From NCBI GenBank assembly GCA_030427505.1, contig JAUICH010000004.1, forward strand, positions 124,001-188,000: a DNA stretch of 64,000 bases, written 5' to 3'. The translations under genes and the position numbers were made by a program. This DNA comes from Verrucomicrobiia bacterium (GTDB lineage Bacteria > Verrucomicrobiota > Verrucomicrobiia > Verrucomicrobiales > DEV007). Numbering within the stretch: position 1 is the stretch's first letter; each line of letters begins with the position of its first letter. The notes below the pieces were generated by a model. It made no database searches and was not told the origin of the DNA. It was given only the letters and a program-made list of their open reading frames with translations. Positions 47,242 to 55,028 of this stretch are shown piece after piece.

Positions 47242-48957
47242 GTGAAAGAGCCAGCAAGATATCCAAACTATGATACTGAAGAACAAGAAGCGATAGCCGC
47301 ATTCCTGGCGTCCATTAACCATTCAAGAGTGAAGGCTGACATCAAAGCTCGCGATAAGCATCCAAATGTGGATGGAACCGTTGAGATTGTCGACAAGCGC
47401 TCTATTCCTCAAGGCAAGCTTGATGTTCAGATAAGAAAGATCCCCAGTGGATCGAAAAGCTATCAATGCCCGTCGTCGCTATATGCTTACAGTCAAACAT
47501 CAACTCTTCCAGTTGTTCTTATAGCTTGCGACCCTAAAACACCTACAATATTTTGGAGGCACGTCTATGGTGGGATGCCTGAATATAAAGACGGTCAAGC
47601 CAGTTTCATTGTTAGATTCGATGACAGTGATCGCATAAGTGATAATGAATATTATGTTGATCGATGGTTGGCTTTGTCAAAGGAGTATTCCAATCGTATT
47701 GAAAATTATCCTGCCCTTGCCTCACGTGTCGCGAAGCAACTGGACATCGAAGGGGTATCAAGTTCGGATTATCAGTTTTTCCAGTCGTATGTCGATAATC
47801 TGAACTCACTGTTAAGCAATGATTTTCAATCGCTACGTTCGCGAATTCTTCCGCCTACTTGGAAGTTCGGTGTGGGGATTTCTCAGGCATCGGAAGAGAC
47901 GATTTACTACCATTTGTACCGAATTGAGCTTGGCTCGAAAGTGCCGTCTGTAGTTTGTGTGGATCCAATGCCCTTTGATGAGCTATTTACAGATCAATCT
48001 GCGGTAAGTTTTAGTTATTTAAAGCGAGCGGCCCTTAGTGCGCCGCATGAAATGGCGTTGAAGTTCTATGAACGGTCAATCTCTGAGGCCTTTTCCGGCT
48101 TTCAATTTATTGTCCACGGTATTGAAGTTGCCAAAAATGTAGTTGGTACATTTATCGAGAGGTATCCTAGGGTGTTTCAGATCGATTCGTCCAAAGATTA
48201 CACATTGCAACAAGTGAAAGATGCTCTGTACTCAGGTTTGGCAAAAGCCTGTAGTCACTTGGTACCGCTCCCAGTATCAAATGATCAGGTGCATATCGGC
48301 CTAGTTGATTTGATCGACTTAGAGAGCTGGCTTAAGGCGCATCCTGTGCCAGAAACGGTGGAGCCGGTTTCTTTAGACTCCTATTTGATTCGAACTCTCG
48401 ATGTTCCGATTCAGGCCTTGAAAGATGCGATTGCTTTCCTTGATGCCAATTCGGTTACTTTGATCCGAAATCCTTGGCTAAGATTAAATCGAGTTGGCGG
48501 TTTTCTATGGGAAATTGACGACAGTTTAGCTTTGAGGGAAAATGTTGCTAGGTATTGCGACAAGGTCGTTGCTAACTATCTCCGATTTATTTCTGGAAAT
48601 AGTCTGGCATTCCCCGACTCTCCGTATATCAAGCCAGATGTTACTGTGGCATTTGCATTTGAGGAGGGTAAGGAGTCTGGTATAGGAGGAGGTCCAATTC
48701 TTCATGAATACCACCTAGATAATTCCGACCTATCATTACCAAAACAGCTAGGTTTGTTGGGGTTTGATGGTCTTGAATTGAAGAGGGAAGATAAAGATGT
48801 TCTTGTTGAGATTAATGAGAGAACTTTTAAGGTCTTGTCTGGTTCCAGCTCTTCTGCTGACTGGCTCTTTCGCCCATTCCCCTATTTGAGGGGTATATAT
48901 GGGATGCTCGCCCGGGATTTTCGAGACAAATATGATTATAATCTAAATGTAAGTTAA
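47242..48957 (+). CDS. Low-GC protein with DUF4365-like nuclease-type N-terminal domain
   Basis: 571 residues from a GTG start. Codon use and base composition are far more AT-rich than all neighbours, a strong sign of recent transfer. The first 110 residues resemble DUF4365: DIKARDKHPNVDGTVEIVDKRSIPQGKLDVQIRKIPSGS and LPVVLIACDPKTPTIFWRHV. Asp44, Glu48, Gln63 and Arg65/Lys66 match the D...E/Q-x-K spacing of PD-(D/E)XK nuclease-like domains, though an R replaces the usual K. The remaining 450 residues are of unknown fold. DUF4365 proteins often occur in defence islands. It is a single gene between PSD1 and the Fic region. Confidence 0.7.
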   Translation: MKEPARYPNYDTEEQEAIAAFLASINHSRVKADIKARDKHPNVDGTVEIVDKRSIPQGKLDVQIRKIPSGSKSYQCPSSLYAYSQTSTLPVVLIACDPKTPTIFWRHVYGGMPEYKDGQASFIVRFDDSDRISDNEYYVDRWLALSKEYSNRIENYPALASRVAKQLDIEGVSSSDYQFFQSYVDNLNSLLSNDFQSLRSRILPPTWKFGVGISQASEETIYYHLYRIELGSKVPSVVCVDPMPFDELFTDQSAVSFSYLKRAALSAPHEMALKFYERSISEAFSGFQFIVHGIEVAKNVVGTFIERYPRVFQIDSSKDYTLQQVKDALYSGLAKACSHLVPLPVSNDQVHIGLVDLIDLESWLKAHPVPETVEPVSLDSYLIRTLDVPIQALKDAIAFLDANSVTLIRNPWLRLNRVGGFLWEIDDSLALRENVARYCDKVVANYLRFISGNSLAFPDSPYIKPDVTVAFAFEEGKESGIGGGPILHEYHLDNSDLSLPKQLGLLGFDGLELKREDKDVLVEINERTFKVLSGSSSSADWLFRPFPYLRGIYGMLARDFRDKYDYNLNVS

Positions 48958-49036
48958 TGGCTTTGTTGAACCAATTGAGTTGCGTTGCAGGAGGGGTTAG
49001 ATTCACATTATTTGACTACGTATATCTTTGGGCACC

Positions 49037-49192
49037 TTACACTCCCGGCCCCTCGACCCATTTCGGTGGCACGAGGATCTGCCTTGATGTTTCGAGGATG
49101 CCGGATTCGAATTGGTTGAGTTGGGTAACGACGAGGTCGACGGCGGCTTTGGCGAGTTCGGTGCGTTGGTGGTCGGGGCTGGCGGCGGTGCC
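49037..49192 (-). pseudogene. LacI-family 3' end relic
   Basis: The minus-strand reading ends ELAKAAVDLVVTQLNQFESG and later PPKWVEGPGV with a TAA stop. It matches the last 50 codons of the complete lacI gene at 50566-51600, about 90% identical in DNA over roughly 155 bp (50566-50721). Similarity ends abruptly at 49192. No LacI start or DNA-binding region exists here. The relic and the complete gene are in the same orientation and bracket the Fic gene. Confidence 0.88.
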
Positions 49193-49227
49193 ACAATTCG
49201 CAGAATCCGCAGGAAAGACAGCGTCCA

Positions 49228-49359
49228 AATGAAAGAAATTTCGATAATCCTTTCTATTTAGGGCAAATATTGAAAGGGAGCTTTCAATTGGGATCTTGAA
49301 ATGTAAGAAATTTGCGCTTTTCTTTCATTTCTCACCTAAGGAGAAGGATTACTTTCATT
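49228..49359. promoter_or_regulatory. Cluster of A(A/T)TGAAAG octamers upstream of fic
   Basis: AATGAAAG occurs at 49228-49235, and as CTTTCATT at 49322-49329 and 49352-49359; ATTGAAAG (49269-49276) and CTTTCAAT (49281-49288) form a palindrome. The last copy touches the TTG start. This looks like a set of operator sites, possibly for the winged helix of the Fic protein. The region also contains the Shine-Dalgarno AAGGAGAAGGA near 49338-49348. Confidence 0.5.
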
Positions 49360-50518
49360 GTCGCTTATGCAACGCGGACTGACCGGTCACTATGTTCCCG
49401 TAAGTTCCGCGGGTGAAGAGGCGCGGGCGTTTGTGCCGAATCCGCTTCCCCCGGAGCCCAAGTTGGAACTGGACGGCGACTTGGGGTGCCTGCTCGACGC
49501 GGCGTCGACTGCAATCGGACGGCTGGATGGGATTTCGATGGTGTTGCCCGATCCGCACCTATTCCTTTACACCTACATCCGGAAAGAGGCGGTGTTGTCG
49601 TCTCAGATCGAAGGGACGCAGTCGTCTCTTTCGGACCTATTGCGGCACGAAATTCACGGCGCGCCTTCCGTGCCGATCGAGGATGTTACCGAGGTTTCCT
49701 GTTATGTCTCGGCCATGCAGCACGGGCTGGAGCGATTGAACGCTGGCGAACCTATTTCACTGCGATTGATTCGCGACATCCACGCCACGCTCCTGGCTCA
49801 CGGACGTGGGAGCACGAAACAACCGGGAGAGTTCAGGCGAAGTCAAAACTGGATCGGCGGATCCCGGCCCGGAAATGCCCGGTTCGTGCCTACGCCCGCT
49901 CATCAGGTGATGGAGTGTATGGGATTGTTAGAGAAATTTCTTCACGACGATCCCGTCAAAACCCGGCCACTGTTGAAGGCCGCGTTGGCTCACGTTCAGT
50001 TCGAAACGATCCATCCGTTTCTGGATGGTAACGGGCGCCTGGGCCGACTGTTGATTACCTTTATCCTCTGCGCCGAAGGGGTGTTGCGAGAGCCCATGCT
50101 CTATCTCTCCCTATTCTTCAAAAAGCACCGCGAGGAGTACTACCGGCTGCTTCAGGAAGTTCGGATCAATGGCGACTGGGAGGCCTGGCTGGAGTTCTTC
50201 TTTACGGGGGTTGCCGAGACTTCCAATCAAGCCACGGATACGGCAACCCGGCTGTTAAGACTCTTCGAGCAGGACCGTGCATCCCTTTCAACGGAGGCCG
50301 CATCGGTCATGCGGCTTTATCTGCATCTGCAACGGATACCGGTGACCTCAGCCGTAGAGGCCGCAAAGGCGATCGACGCGTCTCTGCCCACGGCACGGAG
50401 CGCGCTCGGCAAGCTGGAAGCGCTCGGGGTCGTCAGGGAGATCACCGGAGGTGGCTATGGGAAGATATACGCGTATGGCGCCTACCTTGATCTGCTCAAC
50501 GAAGGGGAGAGCGAGTAA
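49358..50518 (+). CDS. Fic family protein (AMPylator-type, self-inhibited)
   Basis: 386 residues. The Fic_N part (FVPNPLPPEPKLELDGDLGCLLDAASTAIGRLDG) is followed by an inhibitory helix motif S-S-Q-I-E-G (81-86), which fits the (S/T)xxxE(G/N) consensus. The Fic core comes next with the catalytic loop HPFLDGNGRLGR (219-230). The C-terminal part contains a winged helix (TSAVEAAKAIDASLPTARSALGKLEALGVVREITGG). Fic enzymes transfer AMP to target Ser/Thr/Tyr; the Glu in the motif normally keeps them off. The TTG start at 49358 is supported by a well-spaced AAGGAGAAGGA; ATG at 49367 is the alternative. Likely a mobile toxin-type or regulatory gene. Confidence 0.93.
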   Translation: MSLMQRGLTGHYVPVSSAGEEARAFVPNPLPPEPKLELDGDLGCLLDAASTAIGRLDGISMVLPDPHLFLYTYIRKEAVLSSQIEGTQSSLSDLLRHEIHGAPSVPIEDVTEVSCYVSAMQHGLERLNAGEPISLRLIRDIHATLLAHGRGSTKQPGEFRRSQNWIGGSRPGNARFVPTPAHQVMECMGLLEKFLHDDPVKTRPLLKAALAHVQFETIHPFLDGNGRLGRLLITFILCAEGVLREPMLYLSLFFKKHREEYYRLLQEVRINGDWEAWLEFFFTGVAETSNQATDTATRLLRLFEQDRASLSTEAASVMRLYLHLQRIPVTSAVEAAKAIDASLPTARSALGKLEALGVVREITGGGYGKIYAYGAYLDLLNEGESE

Positions 50519-50565
50519 GGGCGTTATGAAGGATCTCAAAACCTGCCGCAATTCTACCCTAACAT

Positions 50566-51600
50566 TCACACCCCAGGCCCTTCCACCCACTTCGGGGGCA
50601 CGAGGATTTGCCTCGGCGTTTCGGGGATGCCGGATTCGAATTGATTGAGTTGGGTGACGACGAGGTCGACGGCGGCTTTGGCGAGTTCGGTGCGTTGGTG
50701 GTCGAGGCCGGCGGCGGTGCCGGCTTTGTCTGGGTGCAGGTCGTGGACGAGGAAGCCGATGTCTTGGGGGACGCGGAGGCTGAGGCGGTCGAGCCACTGG
50801 GGGAGGTGTTGGTCGAAGGAGATAAGGACGCCGGGGCGGTGGGTTTCGAGCCACGTTTTAAAGCGGGCGAAGCCGGCGCGGGCGAGGCGTTTTTCGGGTA
50901 GCATGAGGGCGGGGACGCGGTCGGCTTCGGGGATGGTTTGGTGGTATTGATAGAGGCCGCTGGTGTAGCCGTGCTGGACGCGGTGGTCGATCCACTCGGT
51001 GATGGCGAGGCCGATGCGCCGGTAGCCGCGGCGGGTGAGCTCGGTGGTGGCGAGTTTCATGCCGACGTGGAGATTCGTCGCGGCGGTGTGCAGGGGCGGG
51101 TCGCTCATGGCGAAGCCGAAGGTGGCGGCGGCGAAGCCGGTGTAGTCGAACTGGCTGCACGGCAGGGCCGCGCTCTGGGGGGAGACGATGACGGCCTCGA
51201 CGCCCCGGGCGCGGAGGATGCGGCGGAGGCGGGCGGGCGTGAGGCCGTCGCGGCCGAGCCAGAACTCTTCCACGCCGTAGCCGTAGGTGGCGGCGCGGTC
51301 GCGGATGGCGGCCAGGGGGACGAATTGGTAGGGCTGGGTGGGCAGGGTATCGCCGGGCGGATCTTCCCGGAGCACGGCGATGACGGCCTTGACGGCGCGG
51401 CGTTTCCCGGCGCGGACGCGCTGCATGAGGCGGCCAACCTGGGGATCGGGCGCGTAGCCGAGCGCGGCGACGGAGGCGAGGACGCGCTCGCGGGTGGGCG
51501 TGGCGACCTTGTTAGGCTGGCCGCGCAGGACGCGGGAAACGGTCATGGCGGAGACGCCGGCGTGGGCGGCGACGTCCTGCATGGAGACACGCTTGGGCAT
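50566..51600 (-). CDS. LacI-family transcriptional regulator
   Basis: 344 residues. The HTH is RVSMQDVAAHAGVSAMTVSRVLRGQPNKVATPTRERVLASVAALGYAPDP, followed by a LacI-type periplasmic-binding-like effector domain with the motifs VIVSPQSAALP, GYRRIGLAITEWIDHRVQHG and IGFLVHDLHPDKAGTAAGLDHQRTELAKAAVDLVVTQL. It is divergent from the sialidase-like gene 75 bp away, with a palindrome just upstream of its own start, so it probably controls that gene and itself. A 160 bp copy of its 3' end lies 1.5 kb further on, beyond the Fic gene. A long plus-strand frame overlapping this gene is not real. Confidence 0.93.
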   Translation of the reverse strand: MPKRVSMQDVAAHAGVSAMTVSRVLRGQPNKVATPTRERVLASVAALGYAPDPQVGRLMQRVRAGKRRAVKAVIAVLREDPPGDTLPTQPYQFVPLAAIRDRAATYGYGVEEFWLGRDGLTPARLRRILRARGVEAVIVSPQSAALPCSQFDYTGFAAATFGFAMSDPPLHTAATNLHVGMKLATTELTRRGYRRIGLAITEWIDHRVQHGYTSGLYQYHQTIPEADRVPALMLPEKRLARAGFARFKTWLETHRPGVLISFDQHLPQWLDRLSLRVPQDIGFLVHDLHPDKAGTAAGLDHQRTELAKAAVDLVVTQLNQFESGIPETPRQILVPPKWVEGPGV

Positions 51601-51605
51601 GGGAA

Positions 51606-51618
51606 TGTTATCATAACA
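51606..51618. promoter_or_regulatory. LacI-type operator
   Basis: TGTTATCATAACA is a 13 bp palindrome (TGTTAT-c-ATAACA) five bases before the lacI start codon and 58 bp before the sialidase start. The TGTTA...TAACA form is common in LacI-family operators. Confidence 0.7.
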
Positions 51619-51675
51619 CTCTTTTGCCGTGGATTCGCCATCGACGATGGATTTGGGGCGGATCTATGGTTCGGC

Positions 51676-53292
51676 ATGAGACTTCTGTCCCCCACCCTTT
51701 TCTCCCTGCTGTCCGGCGCGGCCTCCCTGGTGACGGCGGCGCGGGCCGCCGAGCCTATCTGTCCGCCGGGCTGGGACCCGGTGATCGCGGGCGACCAAGT
51801 GATGCAGCGGTTGGTCCGGGTCTCGGCGCCACCGGTGAAGGGCGCGCACGACGCGGAGTTTGTCTGCGTGGGCGGCAAGGCCTACATCGTGGAGCATGAC
51901 AACGACGTTCAACCCGGCCACGGCGCGGGCGCGGCGATGTACTGCGTGCTGACGGTGGTGGACCTAGCGACGCTGGAGGTGGGCGAGCCGCACCTGCTGG
52001 CCAAGACGGGCCAGGCCTACGCCAACGTGACACTGCCGGAGGGGCAGACCTTTGTGCCACGCATCCTCCAGGTGAATGACACGACGCTGCGCTGTTACTT
52101 CGCCAGTAAGGGGCCGGAGGTGGAGACCACGTGGTACCGGGACTTTGACCTGGCCTCCGAGACTTTCGCGCCCACGATTCACAAGGCGAAGCTGAAGACC
52201 CGCGCGGGCACGTTTGACATGACGCCCCTCCCCTTTCACGCGGACGCGGCGCTGGATGGCTTTCGACGAAGGGCGAAGACGAGCGGGATGTATCTCTTCG
52301 ATTCGTTCAAGCGCTTTGACGGAAAGACCTATTTGGCGCTGAATAACTTTCCAGGTAAGCAGAACGCGCTGGCGGTGGTGCATGATGACGGTGTGACCGT
52401 GGAGGTGATCGGGCACTACAACGAGCCGCAGAGCGATGACCTCAGCGAGTCGGCGGTGAATCGCCTGCCGGACGGGACGTGGATGGCGATCATCCGCGAC
52501 GACAGCGGGAACAAGAACTATCACTTCGCCACGAGCGCGGACGGCCGGACCTGGAGCGAGGCGGTGGAGCGGCCTGATCTGGTGCCGAACGGGCTGAACT
52601 CCAAGCCAACCTTTGACCGCTTCGGTGGGCTCTATTACCTGGGCTGGCAGGAAGCGACGCAATACGGCGGGGCAAACCGCAGCGTGTTTAACGTGGATGT
52701 TTCCCGCGACAGCGTGACCTGGGAGCGGAAGTATCGGTTTGAGACGGACAAGACGTTTCAGTATCCCACCTTTCACGAGTATGAGGGCGATCTGTGGCTG
52801 ACGGTGTCGCAGAGCGATCACCACGGCAGCACGGACCGGATCATGTTTGGCAAGTTGGAGGCGCAGGGCGCGTTTGAGTCGCAGGCCGGGCTCACGAGGA
52901 AGCCGGAGCCGGTGGTGGAGGAAGAACCGGCGGTGCTGGAGCCGGGGGTGACTCTGTATACGGACCGGACCTACCGGCTGCTGGAGTGCCCGGACGCGCT
53001 GAAGGGTCACGCGTTCTTACGGACGACGATTGACGACTTCCAGGCTCGCGTGGAGAAAGGCGGCACGCTCTATGCCCTGACGCCGCCGGAGACGATTTCC
53101 GGCGCCGCGAGTCAGGAGACCGTCCTGAAGGCCTACGGTTTCGAAAAGACAGATGCCCCCGTCTTCCGCCTCTTCCCCGGAGAGATCAACCAGGTGTGTG
53201 TGTATCGGAAGACGGTGGCGGCTGGTGAGACGCTTTCGTTCAAGAAGGTGGTTCTGTTAGTGGCGGGAAAGGGTGTGGGGTTTGGGTCGTGA
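51676..53292 (+). CDS. Secreted sialidase-like (BNR/Asp-box) protein
   Basis: About 538 residues starting MRLLSPTLFSLLSGAASLVTAARA, a signal peptide. A beta-propeller pattern of the exo-alpha-sialidase kind follows: LPDGTWMAIIRDDSGNKNYHFATSADGRTWSEAVERPDLVPNG, with Asp-box-like SADGRTW and SRDSVTW, and GLNSKPTFDRFGGLYYLGWQ. A second, beta-rich C-terminal domain starts near VEEEPAVLEPGVTLYTDRTYRLLE. No classic FRIP motif was noticed, so exact substrate is uncertain. The start is internal to a longer open frame that overlaps lacI. LacI control suggests carbohydrate induction. Confidence 0.83.
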   Translation: MRLLSPTLFSLLSGAASLVTAARAAEPICPPGWDPVIAGDQVMQRLVRVSAPPVKGAHDAEFVCVGGKAYIVEHDNDVQPGHGAGAAMYCVLTVVDLATLEVGEPHLLAKTGQAYANVTLPEGQTFVPRILQVNDTTLRCYFASKGPEVETTWYRDFDLASETFAPTIHKAKLKTRAGTFDMTPLPFHADAALDGFRRRAKTSGMYLFDSFKRFDGKTYLALNNFPGKQNALAVVHDDGVTVEVIGHYNEPQSDDLSESAVNRLPDGTWMAIIRDDSGNKNYHFATSADGRTWSEAVERPDLVPNGLNSKPTFDRFGGLYYLGWQEATQYGGANRSVFNVDVSRDSVTWERKYRFETDKTFQYPTFHEYEGDLWLTVSQSDHHGSTDRIMFGKLEAQGAFESQAGLTRKPEPVVEEEPAVLEPGVTLYTDRTYRLLECPDALKGHAFLRTTIDDFQARVEKGGTLYALTPPETISGAASQETVLKAYGFEKTDAPVFRLFPGEINQVCVYRKTVAAGETLSFKKVVLLVAGKGVGFGS

Positions 53293-53391
53293 TACGGGAT
53301 GCGGGATACCAGATTCCTGACTTGATCAATTCAGCGCTTGGGGTAGTGCGGAATTGGAGCGACCGAGTTTGGTAGCGAAGCGAAGCTAAGT

Positions 53392-53412
53392 GCGGCGATT
53401 CTTCGCCGCTTT
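53392..53412 (+). terminator. Possible terminator of the sialidase gene
   Basis: GCGGCGA-ttct-TCGCCGC forms a perfect 7 bp hairpin (53392-53409) about 100 bp after the stop, followed only by TTT. A similar hairpin, CGGCGA-agga-TCGCCG, sits inverted at 53809-53824, so it may instead be a dispersed repeat. Confidence 0.35.
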
Positions 53413-53537
53413 CCCTCTCGGGAAGGACTGCCGAACTATATGATACTTTTCGTTTCTCCGCGGATACACAGCGTCAGGCGCCAGCCTAGTGGTTAGTCGC
53501 TCTCATAACCAAGCTAGGGTGAATGGATCTATCGCTT

Positions 53538-53747
53538 GACTGTTTGCCAAAAGTTTGTTCGCAAATCGAAATTGAAAGTGGAGGATAGAAGAAAGCTCGC
53601 TTCGCTCGGAAAGTTTGGAGGCCCGGCACCAAATCTCCCGTGGCTTCGTTCCTTTTCGGTCACGGATTTCATCCGCTCCCTCAAAACGCCTTGCCACGAA
53701 AGATTTCGCGCTCGGGCGATTCACGAACAGACTTTTGGCAAACAGTC
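53538..53747. mobile_element. MITE-like element 1
   Basis: A 24 bp terminal inverted repeat, GACTGTTTGCCAAAAGT and onward at 53538-53561, matches 53724-53747 with one mismatch (T/C), and weaker pairing continues inward. The 210 bp interior has no credible gene; a 72-residue open frame spans it in the plus direction but reads as random sequence. No target-site duplication is obvious. Confidence 0.65.
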
Positions 53748-53934
53748 TAAATAGAACGCTTCAGGTTAATAGAGTAGCTTCCAGGTAGATTGCCCCCTCT
53801 TCCCAAAGCGGCGAAGGATCGCCGATCTCCAAAGAGGCTGCGCCTCAGTCATTTGGCGGACGGGTTTTGAGTATTGGAGATATCAGATCTATTTTCCAAC
53901 ACTTCAGCCAGAGACTTTGCGCCGGCGGCTTTGC

Positions 53935-54037
53935 GTTCTTGCCGGAGGGGTGGTATTCGCTTCACGATGGGGAGATGAGGCCTTTCCTCTCCGCCACCAG
54001 TTCTCCGGCTTGGTTTTGCATGTTCTCATGCCGCTGA
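53935..54037 (+). pseudogene. Decayed 5' end of an amidohydrolase gene
   Basis: The stretch GCTTTGCG-TCTTGCC-GAGGGG-GGT through TTCACGATGG and the following ATG (53975) matches the start region of the intact amidohydrolase at 54979-55070. The frame from 53975 reads MRPFLSATSSPAWFCMFSCR then stop, against MKPFSPRIGALAWFFVFISG in the intact gene. It is therefore a truncated relic of its upstream region and signal peptide, 1.05 kb away in the same orientation. Confidence 0.7.
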
Positions 54038-54624
54038 ATCCTGACATTACCGAACGCGTCGGGACGGACTTCGGGGAGGCGCATTCCCGGGAGGCGATGG
54101 CGTTGTTGGAGGTGGCGGGCGGCGGGGAAAGGATTGCCCGCTGCCTGGTGCAGGCGGCATCGGGAGATCTTGACGCGTTGCGCCGGCTCGTCGCGGCGGC
54201 CGGCTTGGACTATCGGGACGTCATTATGGCCGGTGAGTATGGTGAGAACCGAAACAAATTGCGGGATCTTCGCGTTTCGTTCCTGATCGATGCGCCAGAA
54301 AAATTCTGGATCGCAGACCTGGCGGCGATGTTGGCCAACCGGGGCTACGCTTTACATTCACTGACTACCCCGAAGGCGACGGTGGATTCGGTAGAGTTCG
54401 TAGGCGTTGAGTACGAAGGCATCGCTAATTTCTCCGGAAGTCTGTTCGAGATCATGATCGAGAAGTCCAACCGGAAATGGAAACTGCACGGCGATGCGGC
54501 AGCCTTGGAGATCCACGGCCTGCATGAGTGGTTTGACGATGAAGCGGCGTTTTCGGACACCCTTTCCGGGTACCTTCTGGTGAAACAGCGCAGTCAGGCG
54601 GTGGGTGATAAAACGGAGCGGTGA
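54028..54624 (+). CDS. Immunity-like or unknown protein
   Basis: A 198-residue protein starting MPLNPDITERVGTDFGEAHSREAMALLEVAGG. The N-terminal 75 residues (ITERVGTDFGE, RIARCLVQAASGDLDALRRLVAAAGLDYRDVIMAGEY) match a widespread family of small helical proteins often found alone or with other domains near toxin-immunity loci. The C-terminal half (RVSFLIDAPEKFWIADLAAMLANRGYALHSLTTPK to LHEWFDDEAAFSDTLSGYLLVKQ) is an alpha/beta domain I do not recognise. The ATG at 54028 lies inside the amidohydrolase relic. A longer frame from 53917 runs through that relic and is not credible. Confidence 0.65.
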   Translation: MPLNPDITERVGTDFGEAHSREAMALLEVAGGGERIARCLVQAASGDLDALRRLVAAAGLDYRDVIMAGEYGENRNKLRDLRVSFLIDAPEKFWIADLAAMLANRGYALHSLTTPKATVDSVEFVGVEYEGIANFSGSLFEIMIEKSNRKWKLHGDAAALEIHGLHEWFDDEAAFSDTLSGYLLVKQRSQAVGDKTER

Positions 54625-54670
54625 CTGGAGTTGAGGTAATGAAGATGGCTCCCGGATCTTCCCGCCATCC

Positions 54671-54888
54671 TAGGGTGTGTGGACAAATTCCCAGACAGCC
54701 TGGTTTGGATGAAAAAAAGGTGATCGAATCAGCGCCGCATGCGGCAATTTCTACAAAAGCGCGGCCCATTTTCCGCCTGGCTGCGTTCCGCCTCACTCTG
54801 TTGGGACCACCCAACGGCGTTCGGCGCGCCTTGCCAACCGTAAAATGGACTCGCGCCACGCAGTCCGCCAATTTGTCCACACCCCCTA
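54671..54888. mobile_element. MITE-like element 2 (TA-flanked)
   Basis: TAGGGTGTGTGGACAAATT at 54671-54689 and the inverted AATTTGTCCACACCCCCTA at 54870-54888 are 19 bp terminal repeats with one mismatch. Both ends carry TA, as would be expected for IS630/Tc1-type insertion. The 218 bp contain no gene. The remaining sequence to 55028 holds the amidohydrolase leader. Confidence 0.7.
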
Positions 54889-55028
54889 AAGCGGTACAGG
54901 CTAGCCGTTCAGAAACCTGACCTACGGGTTCGGCTCTGCATCAGGCACTTGGCGGCAAGCCACCAAGATTTCGTATTGGCCGCTTTGCGCTCTTGCCTGA
55001 GGGGCGGTCTCCAGTTCACGATGGCGGG

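Noticed and set aside
50938-51675. Extension of the sialidase frame across lacI
   Set aside because: These 246 codons lie opposite lacI and read as Gly/Ala/Glu-rich shadow. The signal peptide begins at 51676.
53536-53754. A 72-residue open frame spanning the MITE-like element
   Set aside because: It consists largely of the terminal repeats and has no family resemblance.
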